Under the pieces are notes generated by a model, which worked only from the letters and a program-made list of their open reading frames with translations, had not been told where the DNA came from and ran no database searches. Shown here piece by piece: positions 16,738 through 26,173 of a stretch of DNA of 64,000 bases (position 1 is its first letter; the number at the start of each line of letters is the position of its first letter). Source of the stretch: G963665815 sp942492065 (GTDB lineage: Bacteria; Cloacimonadota; Cloacimonadia; Cloacimonadales; JAIOQZ01); NCBI GenBank assembly GCA_942492065.1, contig CALODV010000013.1:744001-808000 (forward strand). The letters run 5' to 3'. The translations under genes and the position numbers were made by a program.

Positions 16738-19700
16738 TTATAAAGGTCTTCCAATTACAATTGGGACAGTTTCCGTTTTCTTATTACCTTTATTCTGGTC
16801 TGTTACCTCTAAATGACATATATATAACCCGATAGGCAGAATCTTCTGATGAGAATATTTTCCATCCCATGAATAAGTAAAATGACCATCGGTTTCAGTT
16901 ACGACTCTATCTACAAGTGTCTGAATGAATTTACCTTCAGCATTATAAATATTGATAATAACCTTTGTCCCCTGATTAACGAAATAATTGATATCAAATG
17001 TTTCACCATCATAAGGATTGAAAGGTTTTGGTTCTACTTTAAGAACCGCTCTATAGGTTGATACCGGGTAAACAACATCAAGAGTTTCTTCATTATTCAG
17101 AGGATATTCTTCACTTGTATATCCGTCATTATCTGCAGCAAACACTCTAAAGTGCAGCGTATTACCGGTACTGTTCCCTTTAGGTATAAGATATATTTCA
17201 TAGTAAGTGGAATCAATAAAAGCGTTACCTGTATTCGGATTAACTTTTTCCATGATAGCTGAGTATGTTGAATTACTGTAATCAATGGTATACTCGAGGC
17301 TTACTTCATCAATAAATCCATCTGTGTCAAACACATTACACTCAAACTTAAGAGTATCGCCAGGTTCAGGATTGTTCAGTGGTTCTGTTCTCTCGAAGTT
17401 CCAGACAACAGGTGCTCTATCTGCTATGTCCACAGTAATTTCCTCTGTTTTGATATAATTACCGCTTGTATCTACTGCAGTAATCTGAATCAGATAATTA
17501 CCAAAAGTCCCGACAGCTTCATCAAATGCCGGAAGTATTGCCTGATAGATATCTCCACCAATGTTTGTGAATAACGTATCAGCAATGAATTCCATATCTA
17601 CATCAGACCCGTATTCTACAAATATTGAATCAATTTCACCATCAGGATTTGTGTCAACAGCATTAATTCTGATTCTCACCTGTTCATCTCTGAATGGTAC
17701 GGTCACGAGTGACTTACCGTTGTATATCCAGGTGTTCATTGCATCTGAAATTATCATCATATCTGAAATCTGAGGTTTACCGCTCAACAGATTGATTGTT
17801 GTTTTAGAAGAAGTTTTTTCACTGTTATCGACATAGTTAACTTCTATGTAAAAGTCATAATCGTGTAGATCATTGAGTTTAGGATCAAGATTATAAGTTG
17901 TAACAGGAGGAATAACTGCTGAATACATATCTGCAGCTTCAATTGCCATAGCTTTGCTGAGATACTGATCATGCTCAACAGGTTTATAATAGAGATTTAC
18001 ACTGCTGATTTCCGGAATTGAAAGCTTCTGCATCAGACCGGATACTTTTGTGTTCAGGTTTATTGTTATTTCATCATCAATATAAGCAGGAGCTGGATTC
18101 CAGCTGATCTTATCATCAGAAACAGCATCAAAATTATAGAGATCTTCCGTGTATGCCGGAGCAATCTGAGATGTCCCGTTATAAGATCCAATAATACCTG
18201 CAAAACCAAGATAGTGACCCGGTTTAATGAAATCGGTATTAATATTTGCAGAATCCCAAACTCTCATAGTGATATCATTTCCGGAGTTATCTGAAACTGT
18301 AATGTTAGCTCCACCACCGGCGTAACCGACTTCTGTTATTCTACCGTTCATCACAACCAGAGTACCTTCATAACTGGCAAAATCTGCAGCCTGTTCGAAA
18401 GTAATACTTTCTACAAGGTGATCAAAAGGTTGGTTTTCTGCAATCACCTGATAGTTGCTTTCCCAGTCTGTAATCTCTGTAGTTCCATTATACTCTTCAA
18501 CTGTACCGGTTACTTTTACTTTATTACCTCTGGCAAAATCAGATATAAGCTGAGGAGTAATATCTCCACTGTATAGCTGAATACCTCTACCGGATGTATC
18601 CTGTATATATATGTTTACCATTGAACTGTGAAGAACTCCAACACCAACAGTAACGGTACCGGAAATTGTTACATTTCTTCCGTTCCAGTTATCAATATCT
18701 GTCTGGATATCGTAGATTGGAGTTACAGTCGGATCAGTATCTGATATTTCTACTGTTGTTTCAGCAAAGTTTGTTATTGCAGTTGTTTCATTGATGACAA
18801 AAGAAGTAATCCTGAGTGTATCAGTTCCAAGGCTTCTTGCCATAAAATTAAGATCGATAAGCGATCCTGCTCCTGTAAAGATTTCAGGAGAGTCATAAAC
18901 AATTTCTATTGTGTGAGTTTCTTCATTTACTGTAAGGTAGCGAGAATCTGAGAATATTGCATCATCTGTATTCCAGTTGTATAGTCTCAAGATATTACTG
19001 TCATAAGCCAGACTCATTTCAATCTTGGTTACATTCCATAAATCAAGTATTTCAGGAACAACTATACTGGCTGAGACGATATCATTCAGCATTCCGTCAG
19101 AAGCTTCAACTGCAACAATAAGATCGTTGATATCAGTTGATCTAATTACATCTGACTGACCTCTTGGATTGAGACCGAAATAGTCATAACTGAAATCTAC
19201 AATACCTCTGATAATAGCAAAATTATCACCGGTATTTATTGGAGACGGAAGGAATCCGAATCCATCATCAATCTGACATTCATCAGAAGCAGTACCATCT
19301 GTAACATACCATTCATTATGGCTGTCCGGTGCCTGAGTTACAGAGACATCTCTGATTTCAACAAGCACAGATTCCCATTGCTCTTCATTAGCAGCTTGAG
19401 CTGTTGTAATAACAGTAGGTTCAGGTAATGCGTTTCCAATACTGATCACCTGATATGAGGTGATTGATGTCAACTCGGTAAACCCGTAATATTCATCAAC
19501 AGTACCTTTTACGCGTACTAAGTCACCAACATTAGGGTCATTTGTAAAGTCGTATACATAGAGACCGCTCCAGGCTCCACCTTGCGGATCAGAGATAAAA
19601 TACTTATTGGAGCTGTATCCGTATCCTGTGACAATACCTTCAACTTCGACAACACGTCCGTCAAAAGAAGACGGTCCGTCATTAATTGTATCTTCGGTAT

Positions 19701-19788
19701 ACTGAATATCATGTATTGTTTCCAGAGCTGCCAGATTTGCAACTGAGAGCAATGTTATCAACATGAGTATCAGGGCAATATTTTTCAT
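16738..19788 (-). CDS. Secreted multidomain protein: OB-fold repeats, cohesin-like and FlgD-like modules
   Basis: A 1016-residue exported protein with signal peptide (1-20). Two OB-like domains come first (about 22-115 and 120-215), with VVEVEGIVTGYG, VRVKGTVDEY and an exonuclease-associated style. Residues about 218-345 look like a cohesin-type sandwich (MSLAYDSNILRLYNW). Two more OB-like units follow (about 350-455 and 460-555, e.g. VKVTGTVEEYNGTTEI), then beta-sandwich segments. The last ~90 residues are a variant FlgD-like module (PKPFNPYDGETFDI). It overlaps lspA by 4 bp and is followed 11 bp later by the PorV-like gene. Nucleic-acid or polysaccharide binding is possible; no catalytic motif was seen. 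Confidence 0.8.
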   Translation of the reverse strand: MKNIALILMLITLLSVANLAALETIHDIQYTEDTINDGPSSFDGRVVEVEGIVTGYGYSSNKYFISDPQGGAWSGLYVYDFTNDPNVGDLVRVKGTVDEYYGFTELTSITSYQVISIGNALPEPTVITTAQAANEEQWESVLVEIRDVSVTQAPDSHNEWYVTDGTASDECQIDDGFGFLPSPINTGDNFAIIRGIVDFSYDYFGLNPRGQSDVIRSTDINDLIVAVEASDGMLNDIVSASIVVPEILDLWNVTKIEMSLAYDSNILRLYNWNTDDAIFSDSRYLTVNEETHTIEIVYDSPEIFTGAGSLIDLNFMARSLGTDTLRITSFVINETTAITNFAETTVEISDTDPTVTPIYDIQTDIDNWNGRNVTISGTVTVGVGVLHSSMVNIYIQDTSGRGIQLYSGDITPQLISDFARGNKVKVTGTVEEYNGTTEITDWESNYQVIAENQPFDHLVESITFEQAADFASYEGTLVVMNGRITEVGYAGGGANITVSDNSGNDITMRVWDSANINTDFIKPGHYLGFAGIIGSYNGTSQIAPAYTEDLYNFDAVSDDKISWNPAPAYIDDEITINLNTKVSGLMQKLSIPEISSVNLYYKPVEHDQYLSKAMAIEAADMYSAVIPPVTTYNLDPKLNDLHDYDFYIEVNYVDNSEKTSSKTTINLLSGKPQISDMMIISDAMNTWIYNGKSLVTVPFRDEQVRIRINAVDTNPDGEIDSIFVEYGSDVDMEFIADTLFTNIGGDIYQAILPAFDEAVGTFGNYLIQITAVDTSGNYIKTEEITVDIADRAPVVWNFERTEPLNNPEPGDTLKFECNVFDTDGFIDEVSLEYTIDYSNSTYSAIMEKVNPNTGNAFIDSTYYEIYLIPKGNSTGNTLHFRVFAADNDGYTSEEYPLNNEETLDVVYPVSTYRAVLKVEPKPFNPYDGETFDINYFVNQGTKVIINIYNAEGKFIQTLVDRVVTETDGHFTYSWDGKYSHQKILPIGLYICHLEVTDQNKGNKKTETVPIVIGRPL

Positions 19789-20300
19789 TCATCCTCCACG
19801 ATGGGATTTTCTTTTGTTATTCTTTTTTCATAAAATAAAACGTATATAATATATAAACCGATTGCTACACATATTGCACTGTCTGCAACATTAAATATAG
19901 GCCATCTTTCCATCAGAAAATCAGGGAAATCAAAATCAAGAAAGTCTGTGACTGACCCGAGATAAATTCTGTCGATAAGGTTACCTATAGCTCCGGCTAC
20001 AATCAATGAGAAACTAACTGTTTGTAATTTATGCTCTGACTTCATTATCAGCCATACCAGAATACCAACAACAACAATACTGACTACAGAAAATATAACT
20101 CTGTTCAGTAAATGTGAACCAAGAGTAAAGCTGAATGCCGCTCCGGGGTTCTGAGTATGAGTAATTCGGAAAAAATCTCCAATTACTGAAATAGAATGAA
20201 GTTTTGTTTTGGTTTCAAAAAAGTATCTTACATATATTTTGGAAGCTTGGTCCAGAGCAATAATAATCAGAGAAATAATAAGATATTTTATATTCTTCAT
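19785..20300 (-). CDS. lspA: Prolipoprotein signal peptidase (SPase II)
   Basis: Inner-membrane aspartyl protease that removes signal peptides from prolipoproteins; several lipoproteins in this window would be its substrates. The 171-residue protein has four membrane helices, the NPGAAFSF motif (51-58), GNLIDRIYLGSVTDF with catalytic Asp119, and FNVADSAI with catalytic Asp140. It overlaps by 4 bp both the upstream TraR-like gene and the downstream large secreted-protein gene, so all three are co-transcribed. Confidence 0.97.
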   Translation of the reverse strand: MKNIKYLIISLIIIALDQASKIYVRYFFETKTKLHSISVIGDFFRITHTQNPGAAFSFTLGSHLLNRVIFSVVSIVVVGILVWLIMKSEHKLQTVSFSLIVAGAIGNLIDRIYLGSVTDFLDFDFPDFLMERWPIFNVADSAICVAIGLYIIYVLFYEKRITKENPIVEDE

Positions 20301-20692
20301 CTTCTTTTTTTCTTTTTCTCTTCCGATGATTTACACTCTATACAGTATTTTGCGTAAGGTAAAATCTTAAGTCGCGGCTCAGGAATATAGCATCCACAGA
20401 TTTCACAAATACCATAAGTCTTATCAAATACACGTTTTAAGGCAAGATTGAGAGCTTTAAGCTTATCCTGTTCTCTTTCTAGAAGATATGCTTCTTTTTC
20501 TCTGTTATCTGTTTCAGTTCCCTGATCAGCCTGGTGCAATGAAAAAGAAGAGTTCTCTCCTGTACTTTCTTTAGATGATTTTTTCTGATAATCATATATT
20601 TGATTAATAATATCAAGAGTTTCTTTCTTCTCGCTCAGAAGAACTTGCTCATATTCTTTCAGTTTGTCAGACGGTAGGCTTTTCATTGACAT
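20297..20692 (-). CDS. DksA/TraR-type zinc-finger protein
   Basis: A 131-residue protein with a coiled-coil N-terminal part (about 8-90), containing DQGTETDNREKEAYLLERE, and a C4 zinc finger with Cys96, Cys99, Cys117 and Cys120 (CEICG... CIEC). This is the TraR/DksA family layout, nearest in size and context to the Gram-positive YlyA/YteA type, which acts on RNA polymerase or has unknown roles. It overlaps lspA by 4 bp and the upstream purine phosphorylase gene by 10 bp. Confidence 0.9.
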   Translation of the reverse strand: MSMKSLPSDKLKEYEQVLLSEKKETLDIINQIYDYQKKSSKESTGENSSFSLHQADQGTETDNREKEAYLLEREQDKLKALNLALKRVFDKTYGICEICGCYIPEPRLKILPYAKYCIECKSSEEKKKKRR

Positions 20693-21519
20693 TTTTCATC
20701 CTCCAGATGTAGTCTATATAAGAATTCCTTTATGATGGTAAGAAGGTTATTCTGGGCTATTCCGGCATTTTTTCTGATTTCTTCCTGAGAATGGGAAGAA
20801 GAATGGAATATGTTACCATAATTTGTCACAGAAGATATCCCCAGTACATTCATTCCGGAATGTATAGCAATAATTGTTTCAGGTACAGTTGACATTCCTA
20901 CCAGATCTGCACCCAGTCTTTGCAGCATAATACATTCTGCTCTGGTTTCCAGTGAAGGTCCTGTAACTGCAGCATAAGTACCGTTAAAAACCTCAATCGT
21001 GTTTTTTTCTGCGATAGAGTTAACCAGTTCAACAAAATGCTTATTATACGGCTCATGCAAGCTCGGGAATCTTTCACCGAACTCATCCAGATTTTTACCA
21101 ATTAAAGGATTGGTTCCCATAAAATTTATATGATCGTTCAGCACTACAAGAGAGCCGGGGTACATTTTTTCATTAAGACTTCCGGAGGCATTAGTAACGA
21201 TAAGATTTTTAACGCCAAGTTGTTTGAATACTCTTATCGGATATGTAATCTGCTCCATTGAATATCCTTCATAATAATGAAGTCTTCCCTGCATTACAAC
21301 TACAGGGTGATTGGAAATATACCCGAAAACCAGTCTGCCTTTATGCGAAGGTGCAGTGGAAACAGAAAAGCCCGGTATTTCAGAGTAAGGAACAACAATC
21401 GGGTTTTCAACACTGTCAGCAAGTTCGCTTAATCCCGTTCCCAGAATTATTGCAGTTTCAGGTACAAATGAAACTTTAGTCTTTAAAAAGTGGTTCGTGT
21501 TCTTCAAATTGCAAATCAT
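20683..21519 (-). CDS. punA: Purine nucleoside phosphorylase, trimeric type
   Basis: Cleaves inosine and guanosine with phosphate to the free base and ribose-1-phosphate in purine salvage. Key segments are ILGTGLSELAD, the phosphate loop APSHKGRL, QGRLHYYEGYS, TNASGSLN, VTGPSLETRAE and SSVTNYG. I take the ATG at 21519 (278 residues) because it gives exactly the N-terminal length of the Bacillus enzyme before the ILG-S/T-G loop; the frame stays open to 21585 and another ATG is at 21537, so the start is uncertain. It overlaps the end of the divIVA-like gene by 44 nt. Confidence 0.92.
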   Translation of the reverse strand: MICNLKNTNHFLKTKVSFVPETAIILGTGLSELADSVENPIVVPYSEIPGFSVSTAPSHKGRLVFGYISNHPVVVMQGRLHYYEGYSMEQITYPIRVFKQLGVKNLIVTNASGSLNEKMYPGSLVVLNDHINFMGTNPLIGKNLDEFGERFPSLHEPYNKHFVELVNSIAEKNTIEVFNGTYAAVTGPSLETRAECIMLQRLGADLVGMSTVPETIIAIHSGMNVLGISSVTNYGNIFHSSSHSQEEIRKNAGIAQNNLLTIIKEFLYRLHLEDEKCQ

Positions 21520-22495
21520 CTTCAAATTCTTCTTCATTGTTAGTTTGGTTTTGATCATCTGACTCAGGTAATTCCTGATTTTCATTTTCAGGACTTACAT
21601 TTTCAGGTTGATCTTTCATTAAAGATTCTGGATTATTAAGAGTCTCATCAATTGCATTGCTTAGCTCTTCAGTTAATGAATCATCGAAACTCTTTTCAGG
21701 TTTATTATCTGATATCCCAAATATAGCTTCGAGGCTGATATCTTCCTCGTCTTCTTCTTTGGTAGCTTCAGGTATCTCATGACTTTCTTCGGCAACATCA
21801 TCATCAAATTCAATACTGCTGCTAATTCCGGATTGAACAGGTTCAACATCTTCATTCTGGATAGTGAATGTTTCAGTTTTTCCAGTTTCTGTAAGCTCGT
21901 TTTTGAGGTTTCTTACTTCATTTATCAGATTTCTGTTAAGCTTTTCTTTTTCCACTTTCATTTCTCTGTCTTTATCAAAAACAGGATCTTGCTCAATTTT
22001 TTCGAGCCAGTCAATCAGTTCACCTCTGAAGTTCATCAGGAAATCTTTCTTTCTGTCCTGAAGATCAGTAAGATCAGCTTCTATAGTTTTCTGATATTCT
22101 GAAGCTTCCCTCAGGAGTGATTCCACTTTTTGTTCTGCTTCGGAAATGATCTCTGCAGCCTTTTCTTTAGCTTCAGAAATTATCTTCATCTTCATTTCTT
22201 CTGCCATAACCAGAGTTCTTCCGATAAGGTCTTCTGATGCTGTCACAGCAGGCTTCGGTGGAGGTGTGGGCTCAGGCTGCTTTTGCACAGGTATTTCTTT
22301 AACTACAGGCTCATCACGTATTATCTCAGGTTCATGTGTGTCTGCAAAAAGTTTTGCTCCACTTAGTTGAATATCTTCCAGTTGATTGGAAATCAAATTG
22401 AGAAATTCGCGTACTTCTTCTTTTTTATAACCTGCCAGTGCAGTTGAAAATTCTTTATGTCGAATATCAACAGGTGTCAAAGCCAGATCTTCCAT
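21476..22495 (-). CDS. DivIVA-domain protein with acidic tail
   Basis: A 339-residue protein. The N-terminal 45 residues (LTPVDIRHKEFSTALAGYKK, then EEVREFLNLI) are a clear DivIVA lipid-binding domain. A Pro-rich linker (about 75-95) leads to a long coiled coil (about 100-205) and then a strongly acidic tail (about 210-339). DivIVA proteins sense curved membrane and organise poles or septa. A strong GGAGGT Shine-Dalgarno precedes the ATG. It sits between yggT and the purine phosphorylase gene. The acidic C-terminal tail is longer than in typical DivIVA and has no recognised fold. Confidence 0.88.
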   Translation of the reverse strand: MEDLALTPVDIRHKEFSTALAGYKKEEVREFLNLISNQLEDIQLSGAKLFADTHEPEIIRDEPVVKEIPVQKQPEPTPPPKPAVTASEDLIGRTLVMAEEMKMKIISEAKEKAAEIISEAEQKVESLLREASEYQKTIEADLTDLQDRKKDFLMNFRGELIDWLEKIEQDPVFDKDREMKVEKEKLNRNLINEVRNLKNELTETGKTETFTIQNEDVEPVQSGISSSIEFDDDVAEESHEIPEATKEEDEEDISLEAIFGISDNKPEKSFDDSLTEELSNAIDETLNNPESLMKDQPENVSPENENQELPESDDQNQTNNEEEFEDDLQFEEHEPLFKD

Positions 22496-22512
22496 ATTAC
22501 CTCCTGTAAACT

Positions 22513-22776
22513 TTAAAAACTATAGAATAAACTAATTATCAACCTTTGTATGCCTTGTATAAGCAGTACAGCTATTATCACAGAGAAATCTATAGGTGAA
22601 GCCGGTAGCAGCTTGAATGTGATTTTTCTTATCCTTGAAAGAACAGGTTCCGTAAGGTTAAGCAATATCTGATAAAGTTGATTATACGGACTGGGAGAAA
22701 ACCATGATATCAATGCCCGAATAATAAGAACAAGCATATAAAGATCCAAAAGTCTCACAATAAAAGCTATAAGCAT
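22513..22776 (-). CDS. YggT-family membrane protein
   Basis: An 87-residue protein with two hydrophobic segments (about 3-25 and 62-86) flanking the family motif RALISWFSPSPYNQLYQIL and TEPVLSRIR. YggT/YlmG proteins are linked with division-site or osmotic functions. It overlaps the tdk stop by 1 bp and is followed by the divIVA-like gene after 17 bp, matching the common yggT-divIVA pairing. Confidence 0.92.
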   Translation of the reverse strand: MLIAFIVRLLDLYMLVLIIRALISWFSPSPYNQLYQILLNLTEPVLSRIRKITFKLLPASPIDFSVIIAVLLIQGIQRLIISLFYSF

Positions 22777-23336
22777 TAATCCAGTACCTCATGACAAATT
22801 CTGCAGCGAGCTTCGTAAATATCGCCTGAACCGACAACAATCTTTTTATCATCGTGGCTTAATCTTTGTGTTCTGTTGGCAGGATTACCACAGACAACAC
22901 AGATTGCAGATACTTTTGTTATGTACTCTGCAATTGCCAGTAAATGAGGAACAGGTTCAAACGGTTCCCCGCGAAAATCCTGATCCAGCCCTGCAACAAT
23001 TACTCTCTTGCCGTCATCAGCAAGTTTATTACACACTTCGATTATTCCTGTATCAAAAAACTGTACTTCATCAATAGCAACCACCTCAGTATCGGACTCA
23101 ACCATAGACATGATTTCTTCAGAGGTATTAACAGCCGCAGATTGGATTTTCATACTGCTGTGAGATACGACATACTCAGTTTCATACCGATCGTCAATCT
23201 CAGGCTTGAAAACCTGAATTTTCTGTTTAGCATATTGTGCTCTGCGAACACGTCTTATAAGTTCTTCAGTTTTTCCGCTGAACATGCTTCCGCATATTAC
23301 TTCTATCCAGCCGCTATTACGTTGAATTACGTTCAT
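22776..23336 (-). CDS. tdk: Thymidine kinase
   Basis: Phosphorylates thymidine to dTMP in pyrimidine salvage. The 186-residue type II enzyme has P-loop GSMFSGKT (16-23), the Walker B-like VAIDEVQFF, the lasso region, and a zinc site from CVVCGNPA and CRICHE. It begins the tdk-yggT-divIVA-pnp-traR-lspA run; a 104-bp gap separates it from the trxB stop. Confidence 0.97.
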   Translation of the reverse strand: MNVIQRNSGWIEVICGSMFSGKTEELIRRVRRAQYAKQKIQVFKPEIDDRYETEYVVSHSSMKIQSAAVNTSEEIMSMVESDTEVVAIDEVQFFDTGIIEVCNKLADDGKRVIVAGLDQDFRGEPFEPVPHLLAIAEYITKVSAICVVCGNPANRTQRLSHDDKKIVVGSGDIYEARCRICHEVLD

Positions 23337-23440
23337 GTAACCTCATTTCGATATAAATTTACATTCTTCCATTGTCTGTCATATATCCTCTGCATGTGTA
23401 TATATGTCAATATTTTTTCAATAGATACATACACTGCGCT

Positions 23441-24391
23441 TTATTCCGGGATTGCAGTTTCCTCAAACTTATCCAAATTCTCGCCAATCCATTTCTCGGC
23501 GGAAAATGCAGCAACAGCTCCCTCACTTGAGGCTGTTACAACCTGACGAAGTACTTTATGAACAATATCACCGGCTGCGTATACACCTGGGATATTGGTG
23601 TGCATTTCTTCATCTGTAAGAATAAATCCCTGATCATCAAGCTCAACCCTGGACTCAACAAGCTGGTTATTAGGAATAATACCAACATAGATAAATACAC
23701 CGTCTACAGGAAGTAATGAAACCTGTTCCGTTTTGCGATTATAAAGCTCTACTCTCTGAACAAATTCTTCACCCTGAATCTCCTGTACAACAGAGTCCCA
23801 AATAAACTCCATCTTAGGATTTTTAAAAGCTCTTTCCTGCACGGCATGTACTGCTCTGAGCTTGTCCCTTCTATGGATTACATAAACTTTCTCAGCAAAT
23901 CTTGTAAGAAACATACCTTCTTCCACAGCTGAATCTCCACCACCTATTACAGCAACAGTTTTTCCTCTGTATAATGCGCCGTCACAGGTTGCACAATAAG
24001 ACACCCCTCGTCCTGTCAGTTGTTCTTCTCCCGGAACGGCAAGTTTTCTTGGATGAGCTCCGGCTGCGTATATTACAGATTTCACTCTGTATTTTCCTTT
24101 ATCTGTTTCAACTATCTTACATAAACCTTCCATACCGATAGCTGTAACATTTTCCTGAACGATTTCAGCATTGAATTTCTCTGCCTGAGCTCTCATTTTA
24201 TCAGCTATTTCAAAACCTGAGATACTGTTTTCAAATCCCGGATAGTTCTCTACTTCTGTTGTAAGTACAATTTGTCCGCCAATAAGACCTTTTTCAAATA
24301 CTATTGTACTGAGTCCACCTCTTGCGGCATATACTGCAGCACTTAATCCGGCTGGTCCTGCTCCAATGATTGCTATATCATATTTTTTCAT
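23441..24391 (-). CDS. trxB: Thioredoxin reductase
   Basis: NADPH-dependent FAD flavoenzyme that reduces thioredoxin. The start is the ATG at 24391, just after GGAGGA; the ATG 12 bp upstream overlaps that site. The 316-residue protein shows the FAD loop GAGPAG, the redox CATC (Cys133, Cys136), the NADPH loop GGGDSA, the HRRDKLRA phosphate-binding segment, and YAAGDI near the C-terminus. It follows cdd by 13 bp. Confidence 0.97.
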   Translation of the reverse strand: MKKYDIAIIGAGPAGLSAAVYAARGGLSTIVFEKGLIGGQIVLTTEVENYPGFENSISGFEIADKMRAQAEKFNAEIVQENVTAIGMEGLCKIVETDKGKYRVKSVIYAAGAHPRKLAVPGEEQLTGRGVSYCATCDGALYRGKTVAVIGGGDSAVEEGMFLTRFAEKVYVIHRRDKLRAVHAVQERAFKNPKMEFIWDSVVQEIQGEEFVQRVELYNRKTEQVSLLPVDGVFIYVGIIPNNQLVESRVELDDQGFILTDEEMHTNIPGVYAAGDIVHKVLRQVVTASSEGAVAAFSAEKWIGENLDKFEETAIPE

Positions 24392-24404
24392 TATTTCCTC
24401 CATT

Positions 24405-24794
24405 TTAAGAAAGTTTGAATGACTCCGGTAGTAATTTTTTTATATCGGATTTAACAATTTTGCTTTCGTTTGCATAAATTATAGTCATATCATCACTGAA
24501 TTCAGCAATGACTTGCCTGCATGCTCCACAGGGTGGGAAAAGTTTTTCAGATTGAACATAAACAGCCATACTGACAAACTCTCGTTCACCTTCTGAAACA
24601 GCTTTGAAAATGGCAGTTCGTTCTGCACAATTCGTTAAGGAATATGATGCATTTTCTACATTGCACCCAGTGAATATCTTCCCGGTTTGAGTAAGTAGAG
24701 CTGCGCCTACTCTATAACCTGAATACTCTGCATAGGCTTTTTCAGAAGCTTCTTTCGCCTTATTTACCAGCTCTTTTTCATTATTGTTCAGCAT
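24405..24794 (-). CDS. cdd: Cytidine deaminase
   Basis: Deaminates cytidine and deoxycytidine to the uridine forms. The 129-residue tetrameric-type protein has the zinc and catalytic motif CAE (56-58) within NVENASYSLTNCAERTAIF and the second zinc motif PCGAC (Cys89, Cys92). It lies 15 bp after rlmH and 13 bp before trxB. With tdk and the purine phosphorylase it makes three nucleoside-salvage genes in about 4 kb. Confidence 0.97.
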   Translation of the reverse strand: MLNNNEKELVNKAKEASEKAYAEYSGYRVGAALLTQTGKIFTGCNVENASYSLTNCAERTAIFKAVSEGEREFVSMAVYVQSEKLFPPCGACRQVIAEFSDDMTIIYANESKIVKSDIKKLLPESFKLS

Positions 24795-24809
24795 TGTTAC
24801 CTCATTTAT

Positions 24810-25265
24810 TTAATAATGATACTTTTTTCCGTTAATAATTGTACAAGCCCTGTACAATTGCTCAGACAATATAACTCGAATCATCTGATGAGTGAAAGTA
24901 CTTTTTGAAAAACTTAAAACTTTATCCGATCTTGCAAGAATATTTTCTGATAATCCGTAAACTCCACCAATAATGAATTGTATTTTATAGTTGTTTTTTT
25001 CAATGAATTTTGCAAATTCTACCGATGTCATCTGATCACCATGTTCATCCAGTGCAACTGTCAGTAAGTAAGGATCAAGCTTTTTCAGAATCAGCTCTCC
25101 TTCAGCTTTCTTAACCATTTCAATATTATTGGATTTCTTCAGTTTCACATCAGGAAGAACATCTACATCTATCCGTATATAAGCAGATGCTCTTTTCAGG
25201 TATTCCTCAAGAGCATCTTTAATATAGTTCTGTTTTGTTTTTCCAACACAGATTATTCGTATCAT
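24810..25265 (-). CDS. rlmH: 23S rRNA pseudouridine-1915 N3-methyltransferase
   Basis: SPOUT-family methyltransferase that modifies pseudouridine 1915 in 23S rRNA helix 69. The 151-residue length is typical. The SAM-binding knot is shown by FIIGGVYGLSENI and LSFSKSTFTHQMIRVILSEQ, with the family C-terminus GKKYHY. It is 3 bp after ptb in the same operon. Confidence 0.96.
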   Translation of the reverse strand: MIRIICVGKTKQNYIKDALEEYLKRASAYIRIDVDVLPDVKLKKSNNIEMVKKAEGELILKKLDPYLLTVALDEHGDQMTSVEFAKFIEKNNYKIQFIIGGVYGLSENILARSDKVLSFSKSTFTHQMIRVILSEQLYRACTIINGKKYHY

Positions 25266-25268
25266 AGA

Positions 25269-26162
25269 TTAAGCACTCAGTACTCCAAGAGCCATAGAAA
25301 GCATTTTGGTTTCTGCCGTATCTGCTCTGGAAGCTATAAGTATAGGAACTTTAGCACCCATAACAACATGAGCTACTCTGTAATTACAATAGTATGTAAG
25401 AGTTTTTCCAAAGATATTTCCGGCTTCTATATTCGGAGCAACGAGAATATCAGCTTTCCCGGCAACTTCAGATTTAATTCCTTTTAGTTTTGCTGCATCT
25501 TCATTGATTGCATTATCAAATGCCAGTGGACCTTCAACGATACAGCCTTTAATCTGTCCTCTCTGATTCATTTTAGAAATAAGAGCAGCATCAAGTGTAC
25601 ATTGCATTTTAGGATTAACAACCTCTACAGCAGCAAGCATTGCAACCTTAGGAACTTCTATTCCCATAGCATGACCAACGGCAACCGCGTTATTAACAAT
25701 TGAGATTTTTTCTTTAACTTCAGGATAGAGGTTAATTCCGCCATCAGTCATTAATACCAGTTTTTCAGGTGTTTCATAAACAAGCACATCACTGAGAATG
25801 TTACCTGTTCTTAAACCATTGTCTTTATCCAGAACAGCTTTCAACATCATGGCTGTATCACATTTACCTTTAAGAATCAGGTGACCTTTTTGGTCATTAA
25901 CGGCTTTTACTGCTGCTTTACATGCAGCCGGTAAATCTTCACCTGTGTCGATTATTTCAAAGCTATCTTTAAAATCAGCATAATTTTCTTCAATATGTTT
26001 TCTTATCCAGGCTTCATTTCCTGTAAGTAATGAATCTGCGAAATTCTCTTTTTTAGCGAGAACAGCAGCCTCTATTGCGGATGGTGTGTGAGCTGCAGCA
26101 ATAACTACAGTTTTGTTGTCTTTTTCTTTAAGTGTATTCAGCAGTTCTTCAAAATTTCTCAC
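25269..26162 (-). CDS. ptb: Phosphate butyryl/acyltransferase
   Basis: A 297-residue member of the phosphate acetyl/butyryltransferase family, which swaps CoA for phosphate on short acyl groups. Typical segments are TVVIAAAHTPSAIEAA, HLILKGKCDTAMMLKAVL, LMTDGGINLYP and the C-terminal KVPILIASRADTAETK. No butyrate kinase gene is adjacent, so the physiological acyl group cannot be fixed. It sits between the sigma factor gene and rlmH with 11-bp and 3-bp gaps. Confidence 0.88.
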   Translation of the reverse strand: MRNFEELLNTLKEKDNKTVVIAAAHTPSAIEAAVLAKKENFADSLLTGNEAWIRKHIEENYADFKDSFEIIDTGEDLPAACKAAVKAVNDQKGHLILKGKCDTAMMLKAVLDKDNGLRTGNILSDVLVYETPEKLVLMTDGGINLYPEVKEKISIVNNAVAVGHAMGIEVPKVAMLAAVEVVNPKMQCTLDAALISKMNQRGQIKGCIVEGPLAFDNAINEDAAKLKGIKSEVAGKADILVAPNIEAGNIFGKTLTYYCNYRVAHVVMGAKVPILIASRADTAETKMLSMALGVLSA

Positions 26163-26173
26163 ATTTATCTCCT

